Shown: piece after piece, positions 8,030 through 16,302 of the stretch
How positions within the stretch are numbered: position 1 is the first letter of the stretch
How the letters are laid out: the number at the start of each line of letters is the position of its first letter
From: Rhodospirillales bacterium
GTDB lineage: Bacteria > Pseudomonadota > Alphaproteobacteria > Kiloniellales > JAKSDN01
Reading direction: 5' to 3'
Assembly (NCBI GenBank): GCA_029859805.1
Contig: JAOUCL010000006.1
Coordinates: forward strand, 1 to 46,697
DNA: 46,697 bases
Notes under the pieces: generated by a model
Databases searched by the model: none
The model's input: only the letters and a program-made list of their open reading frames with translations
Told to the model about the DNA's origin: nothing
Made by a program: the position numbers and the translations under genes

Positions 8030-9910
8030 ATGAACCGACTGCCCAAATGGCTGCCCTACCTCCTGATCGCCATGCTGCTGCTGGTGCTGCTGGTGCCCAA
8101 CCTGCAGGGGCCGGAGCCCGCCGCCCGCTTCGAGGTGCCCTACAGCGAGTTCAAGCAGCTGGTCGCCGCCGGCGAGGTCGATCAGGTGACCCTGAGCGGC
8201 AACGAGGCCACCGTGATCTTCAAGCGGCCGGTGCCGGTCGGCCCGGCGGATACCATGAACACGCGGGCCATGACCCGGATCCCCGACATCGGCGACCCGG
8301 ATCTCCTGCCCGCGCTCGAGGCCAAGGACGTGAAGATCACCAGCCTGCCCGACAGGGCGGACGGCGCCGGCCGCTGGCTGGCCGGTTTCCTGCCCTGGAT
8401 CATTCTCCTGGCCGTCTACCTCTGGTTCTGGAACCGCATGCAGAGGAACATCTCGGGCCGCTTCGGCGGCCGGGACATCGGCGATTTCCTGGCGGGCTCG
8501 GCCAAGCGGGAGGAGAAAGGCGCCCCCAAGGTCACCTTCGACGACGTCGCCGGCCAGGACAACGCCAAGCGCGAGGTGACCGAGTTGGTCGATTTCCTGC
8601 GCGATCCCGAGCGCTACCGCCGCATGGGCGCAGAGCCGCCGCGCGGCGTCCTGCTGATGGGCCCACCGGGCACCGGCAAGACGCTGCTGGCCCGGGCGCT
8701 GGCCGGCGAGGCGGGGGTGCAGTTCTTCCACATCTCGGCCTCCGAGTTCATCGAGATGTTCGTCGGGGTCGGCGCCTCGCGGGTGCGCAAGATGTTCGAG
8801 GAGGCGAAACGGCGCGCGCCCGCCATCATCTTCATCGACGAGCTGGACGCCGTGGGACGGGTGCGCGGCACCGGCCTGGGCGGCGGCAACGACGAGCGCG
8901 AGCAGACGCTCAACCAGATTCTGGCCGAGCTGGACGGCTTCAGCGGCCACGAGGCGGTCATCGTCCTGGCCGCGACCAACCGGCCCGACGTGCTGGATCC
9001 CGCGCTGCTCAGGCCCGGCCGTTTCGACCGGCACGTGACCCTCGAGTTGCCCGACAAGGCGGCGCGCGAAGCCGTTCTCGAAGTCCACACCCGCGACAAG
9101 CCGCTGGCAGACGACGTTGACCTGAAGACGGTCGCGGCCGGCACGCCCGGCTTCTCTGGCGCCGACCTCAAGAACCTGGTGAACGAAGCGGCCATGGCTT
9201 CGGCCCGCGAGGGCGCGGCCGAGATCACCATGCGCCACTTCGACGAGATGCGCGACAAGGTGATGATGGGCACGGTGCGCACCCTGGCGATCCAGCCGGA
9301 GGAGCGCCACCGCCTGGCCGTCCACGAGGCCGGCCACACGGTCGTCGCGCACCACCTGCCTGAGGCCGACCCGCTCTACAAGGTGACGATCATTCCGCGC
9401 GGCCTGGCGCTGGGCGGCACCCACCTGCTGCCCGAGGAGGAGCGCCACACCCTGCCCGAGGGCTATCTGAAGGACCGGCTCAGCGTCATGCTCGGCGGCC
9501 GGACTGCCGAGAAGGCGTTTCTCGACGACGTGAGCTCCGGCGCCGACGACGACATCCGCCAAGCCACCCAGCTGGCCCGCGCCATGGTCGCGCGCTGGGG
9601 AATGTCAGACGAGATCGGCCCGGTCGACCTGCGCCAGAGCGAGGAGCACCCCTTCCTGGGCCGCGAGATTGCCCAGCCGCGCAACTTCAGCGAGACCACG
9701 GCCCACGAGGTCGACGAGGCCGTCCGCCAACTGCTCCAGGAGGCCGAGGCCCGCGCCGCCGAGATCATCAACCGCACCAAGGCGCCGACCCGCAAGCTGA
9801 TCGCCCAGCTCGAAGAGCACGAGACCCTGGACCGCGCCCAGATCGAAGCCGCCCTCGGCCCCGCCCGGCGCCGCCGCGGAGGGCCCAAGGTCGCGGCCGA
9901 GGTGGCGTGA
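8030..9910 (+). CDS. ftsH: ATP-dependent zinc metalloprotease, FtsH family
   Basis: The 626-residue membrane protease degrades damaged or regulatory membrane and cytoplasmic proteins. Two helices (about 10-24 and 116-134) bracket a periplasmic domain. The AAA module has Walker A GPPGTGKT (211-218), Walker B IIFIDELD (266-273) and the second region of homology [20 protein letters not shown] (315-334). The zinc site is HEAGH (432-436) with a later acidic ligand in SSGADDD. Its setting beside nap and Usp genes, behind an FNR-like box, suggests a stress-specific paralogue rather than the housekeeping copy; that is inference. The ATG is preceded by GGGAGCACGGCT, a modest RBS. Confidence 0.93.
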   Translation: MNRLPKWLPYLLIAMLLLVLLVPNLQGPEPAARFEVPYSEFKQLVAAGEVDQVTLSGNEATVIFKRPVPVGPADTMNTRAMTRIPDIGDPDLLPALEAKDVKITSLPDRADGAGRWLAGFLPWIILLAVYLWFWNRMQRNISGRFGGRDIGDFLAGSAKREEKGAPKVTFDDVAGQDNAKREVTELVDFLRDPERYRRMGAEPPRGVLLMGPPGTGKTLLARALAGEAGVQFFHISASEFIEMFVGVGASRVRKMFEEAKRRAPAIIFIDELDAVGRVRGTGLGGGNDEREQTLNQILAELDGFSGHEAVIVLAATNRPDVLDPALLRPGRFDRHVTLELPDKAAREAVLEVHTRDKPLADDVDLKTVAAGTPGFSGADLKNLVNEAAMASAREGAAEITMRHFDEMRDKVMMGTVRTLAIQPEERHRLAVHEAGHTVVAHHLPEADPLYKVTIIPRGLALGGTHLLPEEERHTLPEGYLKDRLSVMLGGRTAEKAFLDDVSSGADDDIRQATQLARAMVARWGMSDEIGPVDLRQSEEHPFLGREIAQPRNFSETTAHEVDEAVRQLLQEAEARAAEIINRTKAPTRKLIAQLEEHETLDRAQIEAALGPARRRRGGPKVAAEVA

Positions 9911-10028
9911 GGGGGCCGCAAACACCGGTCAAGCGTTTGATTGTGGGCAGTGTTATCCGCAATTTCCACAACGGTTTTGGCAGGAAATGGCCCCCTGCCC
10001 TTTTCGAAGCCGTAAGACGCAAGCTGCC

Positions 10029-11765
10029 TCATGGCAGCGACCTGGCGACGCGAAAACCGACGCGCGATTTGCGGTACCGGATCTCGACCTCGGTGCGGTT
10101 CGCCGAGCGGAGGCCCCTCGCAGCGTCGACCCAGGAACCGCCGCGAAGGATGCGCAAATCGCAATCCCCTTCAAGCCATGCGCTGCCATCCGAAGGAGCG
10201 CCCTGGTAGCTCTTGTTCCAGCAATCCTCGACCCACTCCCATAGGTTACCGGCGGTATCGGAGATCTTGAATCCGTTCGGCACGAAGTTCCCGACAGGGG
10301 CCGTCCGCTCGTTATCCCACTTGCTGCCGCAGCCGACACAATTGGCGTTCTTTCTGCCTATTTCGTCTCCCCACCAATAGCGCGTCTCGCTGCCGGCCCG
10401 CGCCGCGTACTCCCACTCGGCCTCGGTCAGTAAACGGTAGGGTTGGCGGGTTCTCTCCCTAAGCCAAGCGATGTAGGCTTTTGCGTCGTTCCAGCCCACA
10501 TGGATCACTGGCCGTTGGCCACGCCCCCAACCCTCGTCATCGGGCCGATAGTCTGCGCAGCCTCCGTCGGCCACACAGGCATCCCATTGCTCGAAAGTGA
10601 CCTCGTATTTGCCGACCGCAAAGGGCCGGGAGATCCTAACCCGGTGCTGCGGGCCTTCATACAACTGTCGATCCTCTTCGGTACTCGGCGAGCCCATCAA
10701 GAAACTGCCCGCCGGCACGACGACCATATCGGGGCACTCGGGACAGTCGCTGAAGCCTTTGCCGGGCGCGAGGGGGCCCTCCGTGTCCTTGGACGCCAGG
10801 GCCGTCACTGCGTCCCGTAGCGCACCCAGGAGCGCGTCATCGATGATGGGAAACCCGCGAAGGCCTGCGTCCTGTTTGAAGCCCCTAACCGCCCCCGTGG
10901 TCGTGGGTCCTTCAACGCCATCCGGCCGACCGGGCTCATACCCAAGTCTCGCCAGCAACTTCTGCGCCTCCAGAACGCGCAGTCGCTGAGCCTCTTCCTC
11001 GGCTGCTTGGCGCGCCTTTTCCTCGGCTTCTTGACGCGCCGCTTCCCGAGCTCCGCGCTGTGCCTCCTCCTCGGCTTTCCGGCGTGTTTCTTCGGCAGTC
11101 TTGCTCTCCTCCTCCTCTAAGGCTAAGGCCGCTTCGCGTTGTTCCTTGATTCCTTGCTGCTCCGCAATCTGCAGATTGTATTGATACGCACCCCAAATTC
11201 CCGCCGCGGCCAGCAGCACCCCGGTCGCAACCACGATCCGCATGCGGAATCCGCTGCGCATCCAACCCGGTTTCGAAGAGGGCTTATCCCCTCCCACTAC
11301 ATCCGTGGGCTTGCTCGTTTCCTCGGCCTCTTGGTCGTCGTCCTTGGCCGTCGGCTTCGCTTCTGCGGGCGCAGGCTCGCCCAAACGGCTCGACATGGCT
11401 TTCACGAGCTCCCGGAACCCGACATGGTCCGGATCGCCTTGCCAGTCGACCAGCCCGGCAGCATGGATCTGGCGAAACGCGAGCGGCGGCTTGACGTCCT
11501 GGATCAACACCGGGATCAGCTTGCCCTGAGCCTGCCCTTCGCCGGCCTCCGTCTGGACCCATTGCGAGGCCACGGCGGCCTCCGACCAGACGACGATGAC
11601 ACACCTGCTGGCATTCAGCGCCTCCTCGATCACCTCGCTGAAAGTCTTGCCGGGCGGGATCGTGCGGTCCCACCAGACCGACCACCCATGCGTTTCGAGC
11701 GCCGCCACGAGCTTCCGCACCCCGCTCCGGTCGTCGCTGGCGTAGCTGATGAAGATGTCGCTCAT
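10029..11765 (-). CDS. Membrane-anchored TIR domain protein with coiled coil, peptidoglycan-binding and FGE/SUMF1-like domains
   Basis: A 578-residue chimera. Residues 1-130 form a TIR domain (MSDIFISYASDD, then SQWVQTE with the likely NADase glutamate E73, as in the SARM1 WVHKE motif). A low-complexity linker leads to one transmembrane helix (about 176-193). An Ala/Glu-rich coiled coil (205-268) and a PG_binding_1-like domain (about 264-320, LLARLGYEPGRPDGVEGPTT) follow. An FGE-sulfatase/SUMF1-like domain fills 345-578 (PAGSFLMGS, LTEAEWEYAARAG, GNLWEWVED, LRGGSW, GFRVARS). Inferred topology is TIR inside, the rest outside; eight cysteines in 341-535 fit extracytoplasmic disulfides. The catalytic Cys pair of true FGE is absent near RGGSW, so the domain probably binds rather than modifies. 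AGGAAA precedes the ATG at 11765. It lies 144 bp after the SLATT gene. Substrate and role are unknown. Confidence 0.88.
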   Translation of the reverse strand: MSDIFISYASDDRSGVRKLVAALETHGWSVWWDRTIPPGKTFSEVIEEALNASRCVIVVWSEAAVASQWVQTEAGEGQAQGKLIPVLIQDVKPPLAFRQIHAAGLVDWQGDPDHVGFRELVKAMSSRLGEPAPAEAKPTAKDDDQEAEETSKPTDVVGGDKPSSKPGWMRSGFRMRIVVATGVLLAAAGIWGAYQYNLQIAEQQGIKEQREAALALEEEESKTAEETRRKAEEEAQRGAREAARQEAEEKARQAAEEEAQRLRVLEAQKLLARLGYEPGRPDGVEGPTTTGAVRGFKQDAGLRGFPIIDDALLGALRDAVTALASKDTEGPLAPGKGFSDCPECPDMVVVPAGSFLMGSPSTEEDRQLYEGPQHRVRISRPFAVGKYEVTFEQWDACVADGGCADYRPDDEGWGRGQRPVIHVGWNDAKAYIAWLRERTRQPYRLLTEAEWEYAARAGSETRYWWGDEIGRKNANCVGCGSKWDNERTAPVGNFVPNGFKISDTAGNLWEWVEDCWNKSYQGAPSDGSAWLEGDCDLRILRGGSWVDAARGLRSANRTEVEIRYRKSRVGFRVARSLP

Positions 11766-11909
11766 GGTGCTTTCCTTTGCCTCCCAACGAACAGGCGCGC
11801 GAACAATGCGTAACGCCCCGACCTTCCGTGGCGGGCCGGTCTTCTGCCGGCTTACCCAGTTCGGCTGTGATTTCCGCACAGACAGAAGATCGCAAATCGT
11901 GACCCCCGC

Positions 11910-12380
11910 TCAGGCCTCCGCCGTGTTGCCCTTGGCCTCCGTCTTCGTTTCGGTCTTGTGGGCGCTGACCCACATGGTGTTCTCGCGCGAGATCAGGCTC
12001 TCGACCCGGTCGACGAACAGGGCCTCCCTGTCGTCCGTCGTGCGGTAGTCGCTTAGTCCCGCGTCATAGAAATGCTTCTCTTTGCGCAGGGTTTCGCAGG
12101 TCGTCCGGTAGTTGATCCAGGTCTCCTGGTACTTGAAGGTGTTGAGCCCGGCTGTGAGAATCGCCACCACGGCCGAAGTCAGCGTCGGCGCATGGCCCAG
12201 ACCCTCGATCAGCCCGTCCAGATCGAGTTCGATCAGAACCGGCGTGATCGCCGCCAGCACGACCACCGACCATTGCAGCTTGCGATAGATCGTCTGGTTT
12301 CGCGCCGCCTTCCTATCGTACCAGTCGATCTGGTTCTCGTAGCGGTCCTTCAGGTAATTCGAGAATGCATCCTGGTCCAT
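11910..12380 (-). CDS. SLATT/DUF4231 two-helix membrane protein
   Basis: A 156-residue protein with the DUF4231 pattern: DRYENQIDWYDRKAARNQ at the start, two hydrophobic helices (about 35-52 and 63-81), then ETWINYRTTCETLRKEKHFY and a helical, charged tail. SLATT proteins are predicted pore-forming effectors found beside SMODS, SLOG and TIR genes in conflict systems. Here it directly precedes the TIR gene on the same strand, so the pair probably acts together. The ATG at 12380 is chosen because GGAGGG lies just upstream; the 15-residue longer start is proline-rich and unlikely. A housekeeping role cannot be excluded. Confidence 0.8.
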   Translation of the reverse strand: MDQDAFSNYLKDRYENQIDWYDRKAARNQTIYRKLQWSVVVLAAITPVLIELDLDGLIEGLGHAPTLTSAVVAILTAGLNTFKYQETWINYRTTCETLRKEKHFYDAGLSDYRTTDDREALFVDRVESLISRENTMWVSAHKTETKTEAKGNTAEA

Positions 12381-12551
12381 GGCCCCCTCCCCGCTTTCGG
12401 CCGGCCCCGGGCGCGAAGGCCCCAAGGCGGCTCTATCCTGCGTGGCAGCCTAACGGGAATCGCGGTCCTTGGCGATCATTCGATGGCCGCGAGGCCGAAG
12501 GAATCGAGGTATCGGAAGAACGGAGCGTGGGGGCGGCCCGGCCGCCGGCCG

Positions 12552-13382
12552 TCACTTGAGGACCAGCACCGAGCAGTCGGCCTCGCTCAGCACGGGCTCG
12601 AGCCGCGGGGTCAGGGCACCCTGGCGGTCGAGCACGACGATGCCGGCGTAGCGCGCCCGTAGGGCCTCGCCGAGCGCCTCGGGCTCGGGGCCGGCGAGCG
12701 GGTCGACCTCGCCGATCGTCTCATGGCGGGCGAGCCATGCCGCGGCCTTCTCTTCCAGGGCCTCTGCCGCCGCCGCGTCGCTTCCGGCCGCCAGCACCAC
12801 CAGGCGGCAGCCGTAGACCCGCGACAGGGCCCGCCCCACGGCCAGCGCGCGCTCCGAGCCCTCGAAGATCACGACCACGGGCTGCTGGGCGAGCGGCCCC
12901 TTCCGCAGCAGCAGGACCGAGCACTGCGCCTGCTCGGTCACGCTGTGGGTCGCCGAGCGCCGCCGGGCCTCGCGCAGGGGACCGCCCGGCCGGCCCAGCG
13001 CCAGCAGGTCGAACTCCCCGGCCTCGGACAGCACCTGCTCGGCCAGGGTCCCGCGGGCGACCCGGAAGGACCATTGGACCTGCCAGTGGCTGGCCGCCGC
13101 GGCCAGGCTCTCGCGGGACCTGGCCGCCCAGACCCGGAGCGCCCGCTGCATCAGCGCGGCATCGAGCGCCATGTCGCCGAGGGCGTGGCGCGAGATGACC
13201 CGGGCGACCGGCAGCCCCGCCGCCTCGAGCAGTTCCGTATCCTCGACGAACAGCCCGACCAGCTCGGCCTCCAGGCCCGCGGCCAGGCGAGCCGCCTCCT
13301 CCAGGTCCGCGAGGCCCTGCTCGCCGGCATCCAGCGCGACCAGGATGCGGCGCAGGTCCGCGATGTCGCGCAGGTCCTTCAC
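12552..13382 (-). CDS. Universal stress protein family protein, two Usp-like halves
   Basis: A 276-residue protein begins LRRILVALDAGEQGLADLEEA and contains FDLLALGRPGGP at the end of the first Usp half. The second half (VVVIFEGSERALAVGRALSR ... ADCSVLVLK) is weaker but keeps the strand order. Neither half has the complete G-2x-G-9x-G(S/T) ATP loop. The GTG start overlaps the stop of the Lon-like gene as GTGA, so the two are translated together. It probably acts as a partner or regulator of that protease under stress, which is inferred from the coupling. Confidence 0.82.
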   Translation of the reverse strand: MKDLRDIADLRRILVALDAGEQGLADLEEAARLAAGLEAELVGLFVEDTELLEAAGLPVARVISRHALGDMALDAALMQRALRVWAARSRESLAAAASHWQVQWSFRVARGTLAEQVLSEAGEFDLLALGRPGGPLREARRRSATHSVTEQAQCSVLLLRKGPLAQQPVVVIFEGSERALAVGRALSRVYGCRLVVLAAGSDAAAAEALEEKAAAWLARHETIGEVDPLAGPEPEALGEALRARYAGIVVLDRQGALTPRLEPVLSEADCSVLVLK

Positions 13383-15793
13383 GTGCCCTCTTCCAGCTTG
13401 GGCGCGGCGCCGAAGGCCTTCCGCTTCTCGGCCAGCTCTATCAGCCTGGCCTCGACCAACCGGTTGAAGCTGTCTTCGGGGAAGGCCCCGTCCGCGCCGC
13501 GTTCGCCAGCCGGCATGGCGGTCAGCAACTCGAGCCCCTGGTCGATCGTCTCGACCGGATAGACCTGGAATTCGCCAGCCTCGACCGCCGCGACCACCCG
13601 GCGGTCGAGCATCAGGTGCTTCACGTTGGCCGCCGGGATCATCACGCCCTGCCGGCCATTCAGGCCGCGCGCCGCACAGAGGTCGAAGAATCCCTCGATC
13701 TTCTCGTTGACGCCGCCGATCGCCTGCACCTGGCCGCGCTGGTTGACCGAGCCGGTCACCGCCAGGTCCTGGCGCAGCGGGACCCCGGCGATGGCCGAGA
13801 GCAGGGTGTAGAGCTCGGCCGAGGAGGCCGAATCGCCGTCGACCCCGCCGTAGGACTGCTCGAAGACCAGGCTGGCCGAGAGCGACAGCGGCCGCTCGCT
13901 GGCGTAGTGGGCGCTCAGATAGCCACTCAGGATCAAGACGCCCTTGGAATGGAGCGGGCCGCCCAGGGCGACCTCGCGCTCGATATCCACGACGTCGCCC
14001 TTGCCCAGACGGACCCGGGCCGTGATGCGGCTGGGCCGGCCGAAGGCGAAGCCGCCGAGCTGGAGCACCGACAGGCCGTTGACCTGGCCGGTGACCTCGC
14101 CCTCGGTATCGATCACGATGGTGCCGCGCCGGATCTCTTCCTGGACTCGTTCGCGCACCCGGTCGAGGCGGCGGGTCTGGGAGTCCACGGCCTTTTGCAC
14201 CTCCTCCGCGCCGACCGTCGCCCGGCCGCCCTGACCGGCCCAGTAGTCGGCCTCGCGCAACAGGTCGATCAGCCGCTCGATCTCGGTCGAAAGCCTCTCC
14301 GCATCCCCGGCCAGGCGCGCCGCATGGCCGAGCACTCGGGCCACGCCCTCTCGATCGAAGGGCCTGAGTTCCTCCCTGCGCGCCACCGTGGCCACGAGGC
14401 GGGCGTACATCAGGTTGTGCTCGTCGCTGCGCTCGAAGCGCTCGTCGAAGTCGGCGGCCACCTTGAACAGCCGCTCGAACTCCGGATCGTACTGCGACAG
14501 GAGATAGTAGAGCAGGCGCTCGCCGACCAGAACGACCTTGAGCTCGAGCGGGATCGGCTCGGGCTCCAGGGTCACCGTGCTCAGCAGGCCCAGCATCTGG
14601 GCCAGCGGCTCGATCCGGATCTCCTTGGCCATCAAGGCCCGTTTCAGGCCCTCCCAGGCGAGCGGCCGGGTCAGCAGCTTGCGGGTATCGACGATCAGGT
14701 AGCCGGCGTTGGCCCGATGCAGGGCGCCCGGGCGGATCATGTGGAAGTCGGTCTGCAGCGTGCCCATCTCCGCCCGGTGCTCGATGCGGCCGATCAGCCG
14801 GTCGTAGCTCGGGTCGTCCTCGTATTCGACCGGCGCATGGTCCTTGTCGCGGTTGTCGACGAACAGGTTGGCCCGGTACCTGCGGAACAGCGGCGGGCCG
14901 TTCTCGAACTCGGCGGCACTGTGGTCCGCTGCCTTGTCCGGCGCGTTCACGAAGACCTCGACGTGGTCGATCACGTCCTGGCGCACCTCGTCGAGGTAAC
15001 TCAGCACCTCGGGCAGCGCGGCGTACTGCTCGCTCAGCGTCTGGATCAGGTGGCCGACCGCGAACATCGCCGTCTCGTCGTTGAGCTTGCGCATCGCGTC
15101 GCGCGCCTGCTTCACCCAGACCGGCGCCTTCTGCAGCGCGCTCTTGAGCTTCTCCTGCAGCTCCTCGATCGTCTCCTGGACCTGCTTCTGCTCCTCCTCG
15201 GGGAACTTCTGGAAGGCTTCCGGCGAAACCACCTTGCCGTCGCGCAGGGGGCCGAAGGCGAAACCGATCGGCGTGCGCAGCAGCGCGATGCCCCGGGCCA
15301 GCGCTTCCTGCTCGACCTCTGTGAGGGACTGCTCCCGCTGCTCCTTCAGCTCTTCCTCGATGACCTGCTGGCGCGTGCGGTACTCGTCGCTCTCGAAAGC
15401 GCTCTGAAGTCCGGCCTGCACGTCCTGGACGAAACGCGCCATGTCGGCCTGGAACACGGCGCCGCGGCCGGGCGGCAGCCTGAGCGCCCACGGCTTGCGC
15501 GGCTCCTGGAAGTTGCTGACGTAGCACCAGTCCGACGGCGCGGGCTCGCGGCCGGCCTGCTCCTCGAGGAAGCGCCGCACCACCGTATGCTTGCCGATGC
15601 CCTCCGGACCGAGGGCATAGAGGTTGTAGCCCGATCCGGGCATGCCAATGGCAAAGCGAATGGCCTCGACCGCGCGGGCCTGGCCGATGACTTCGGTCAG
15701 GTCGTCGAGGTCGCTGGTTGTTTCGAAGTCGAACCGCCCGGGCTCGCACTGCCAGCAGAGGGCGTCGGGAGTGAGTGGTTTCAGCGGGCTCAT
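13379..15793 (-). CDS. Lon-like ATP-dependent serine protease (AAA_32/LonB-like family)
   Basis: An 804-residue protease lacking the classical Lon N-terminal domain. It begins LTPDALCWQCEPGRFDFETT and carries the nucleotide-binding region YALGPEGIGKHTVVRRFL, then a long inserted coiled-coil region rich in Glu and Gln. The C-terminal Lon peptidase domain has GDSASS with Ser655 and VNEKIEG with Lys698; the 43-residue gap equals that of the E. coli Lon dyad (S679-K722). The ATG at 15793 starts the conserved region; the longer ORF-track reading runs through the promoter. The gene lies behind an FNR-type palindrome and is coupled to a Usp gene. It probably removes damaged proteins under low oxygen. 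Confidence 0.9.
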   Translation of the reverse strand: MSPLKPLTPDALCWQCEPGRFDFETTSDLDDLTEVIGQARAVEAIRFAIGMPGSGYNLYALGPEGIGKHTVVRRFLEEQAGREPAPSDWCYVSNFQEPRKPWALRLPPGRGAVFQADMARFVQDVQAGLQSAFESDEYRTRQQVIEEELKEQREQSLTEVEQEALARGIALLRTPIGFAFGPLRDGKVVSPEAFQKFPEEEQKQVQETIEELQEKLKSALQKAPVWVKQARDAMRKLNDETAMFAVGHLIQTLSEQYAALPEVLSYLDEVRQDVIDHVEVFVNAPDKAADHSAAEFENGPPLFRRYRANLFVDNRDKDHAPVEYEDDPSYDRLIGRIEHRAEMGTLQTDFHMIRPGALHRANAGYLIVDTRKLLTRPLAWEGLKRALMAKEIRIEPLAQMLGLLSTVTLEPEPIPLELKVVLVGERLLYYLLSQYDPEFERLFKVAADFDERFERSDEHNLMYARLVATVARREELRPFDREGVARVLGHAARLAGDAERLSTEIERLIDLLREADYWAGQGGRATVGAEEVQKAVDSQTRRLDRVRERVQEEIRRGTIVIDTEGEVTGQVNGLSVLQLGGFAFGRPSRITARVRLGKGDVVDIEREVALGGPLHSKGVLILSGYLSAHYASERPLSLSASLVFEQSYGGVDGDSASSAELYTLLSAIAGVPLRQDLAVTGSVNQRGQVQAIGGVNEKIEGFFDLCAARGLNGRQGVMIPAANVKHLMLDRRVVAAVEAGEFQVYPVETIDQGLELLTAMPAGERGADGAFPEDSFNRLVEARLIELAEKRKAFGAAPKLEEGT

Positions 15794-15873
15794 CGGTCTT
15801 CGCGGTGTTGGGCTGGTCCGGGGGCCCTTGCCCGGGTCTCCGGCCGCCGAGGAAGCGCGTCGTATCACCTTGC

Positions 15874-15915
15874 ATGGTATACGCGTTGTTCTGGCCGGCC
15901 TTTGACCTAGGTCAA
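15874..15915 (-). promoter_or_regulatory. Perfectly palindromic FNR/FixK-like box with -10 for the Lon-like gene
   Basis: TTGACCTAGGTCAA (15902-15915) is a 14-bp perfect palindrome of the FNR/FixK class. For the minus strand the predicted start is near 15867, and TACCAT (15879-15874; 4 of 6) falls exactly at -12 to -7. The box could also serve the divergent gene at 16033, but no good -10 is seen on that side. Confidence 0.7.
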
Positions 15916-16032
15916 TGAGAAAAATCGCGCCGAGGCGCAGGCTGATCCTGCGGTACGAGACCCGGCGGCCCATTGTTGCATGTGGTCCCGGCACCGCGTT
16001 CTCGACGAAACCACGAAACGGGATGGCTGGCT

Positions 16033-16302
16033 ATGACCAGATTACAGGCACGCGAACAGCAGAAGCCAAAGGCTGGTTTGACGCACGAGGCGATCCTCCG
16101 GATCGCCGGGGACATCAGCGACGCCAAGGCCGCGGCCGTCGAGGCGACCGGGGCAACGCCGGAGGAGCTCGAGGAGGCCGCCGTCTGGGCAATGGGCGAA
16201 AACGATGTGATGGGCAAGCTGAGGCTGCCCTTGTCCGGCAGGGTCGCCGAGCTGTACGACATACTGACGGCCGACGAAGACTATGGAAACGAGCGCGACT
16301 AG
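16033..16302 (+). CDS. Small protein of unknown function, coupled to pncB
   Basis: An 89-residue, mostly helical and acidic protein starting MTRLQAREQQKPKAGLTHEA. The segment KAAAVEATGATPEELEEAAVWA looks like a helix-turn-helix-sized helical bundle, but I recognise no family. The ATG at 16033 is preferred (GGATGG upstream); the ORF-track start 60 bases earlier lacks an RBS. The gene overlaps pncB by 20 bp, so the two are probably co-translated. It is divergent from the Lon-like gene across the FNR-like palindrome. Confidence 0.7.
   Translation: MTRLQAREQQKPKAGLTHEAILRIAGDISDAKAAAVEATGATPEELEEAAVWAMGENDVMGKLRLPLSGRVAELYDILTADEDYGNERD

Noticed and set aside
10029-10200. Variable region of a diversity-generating retroelement at the end of the TIR-FGE gene
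   Set aside because: The C-terminal stretch is not rich in AAC codons, and no reverse transcriptase or template repeat was seen in the window.
13616-15910. 764-residue plus-strand ORF opposite the Lon-like gene
   Set aside because: No domain pattern; the minus strand has a full Lon peptidase domain with a correctly spaced dyad.
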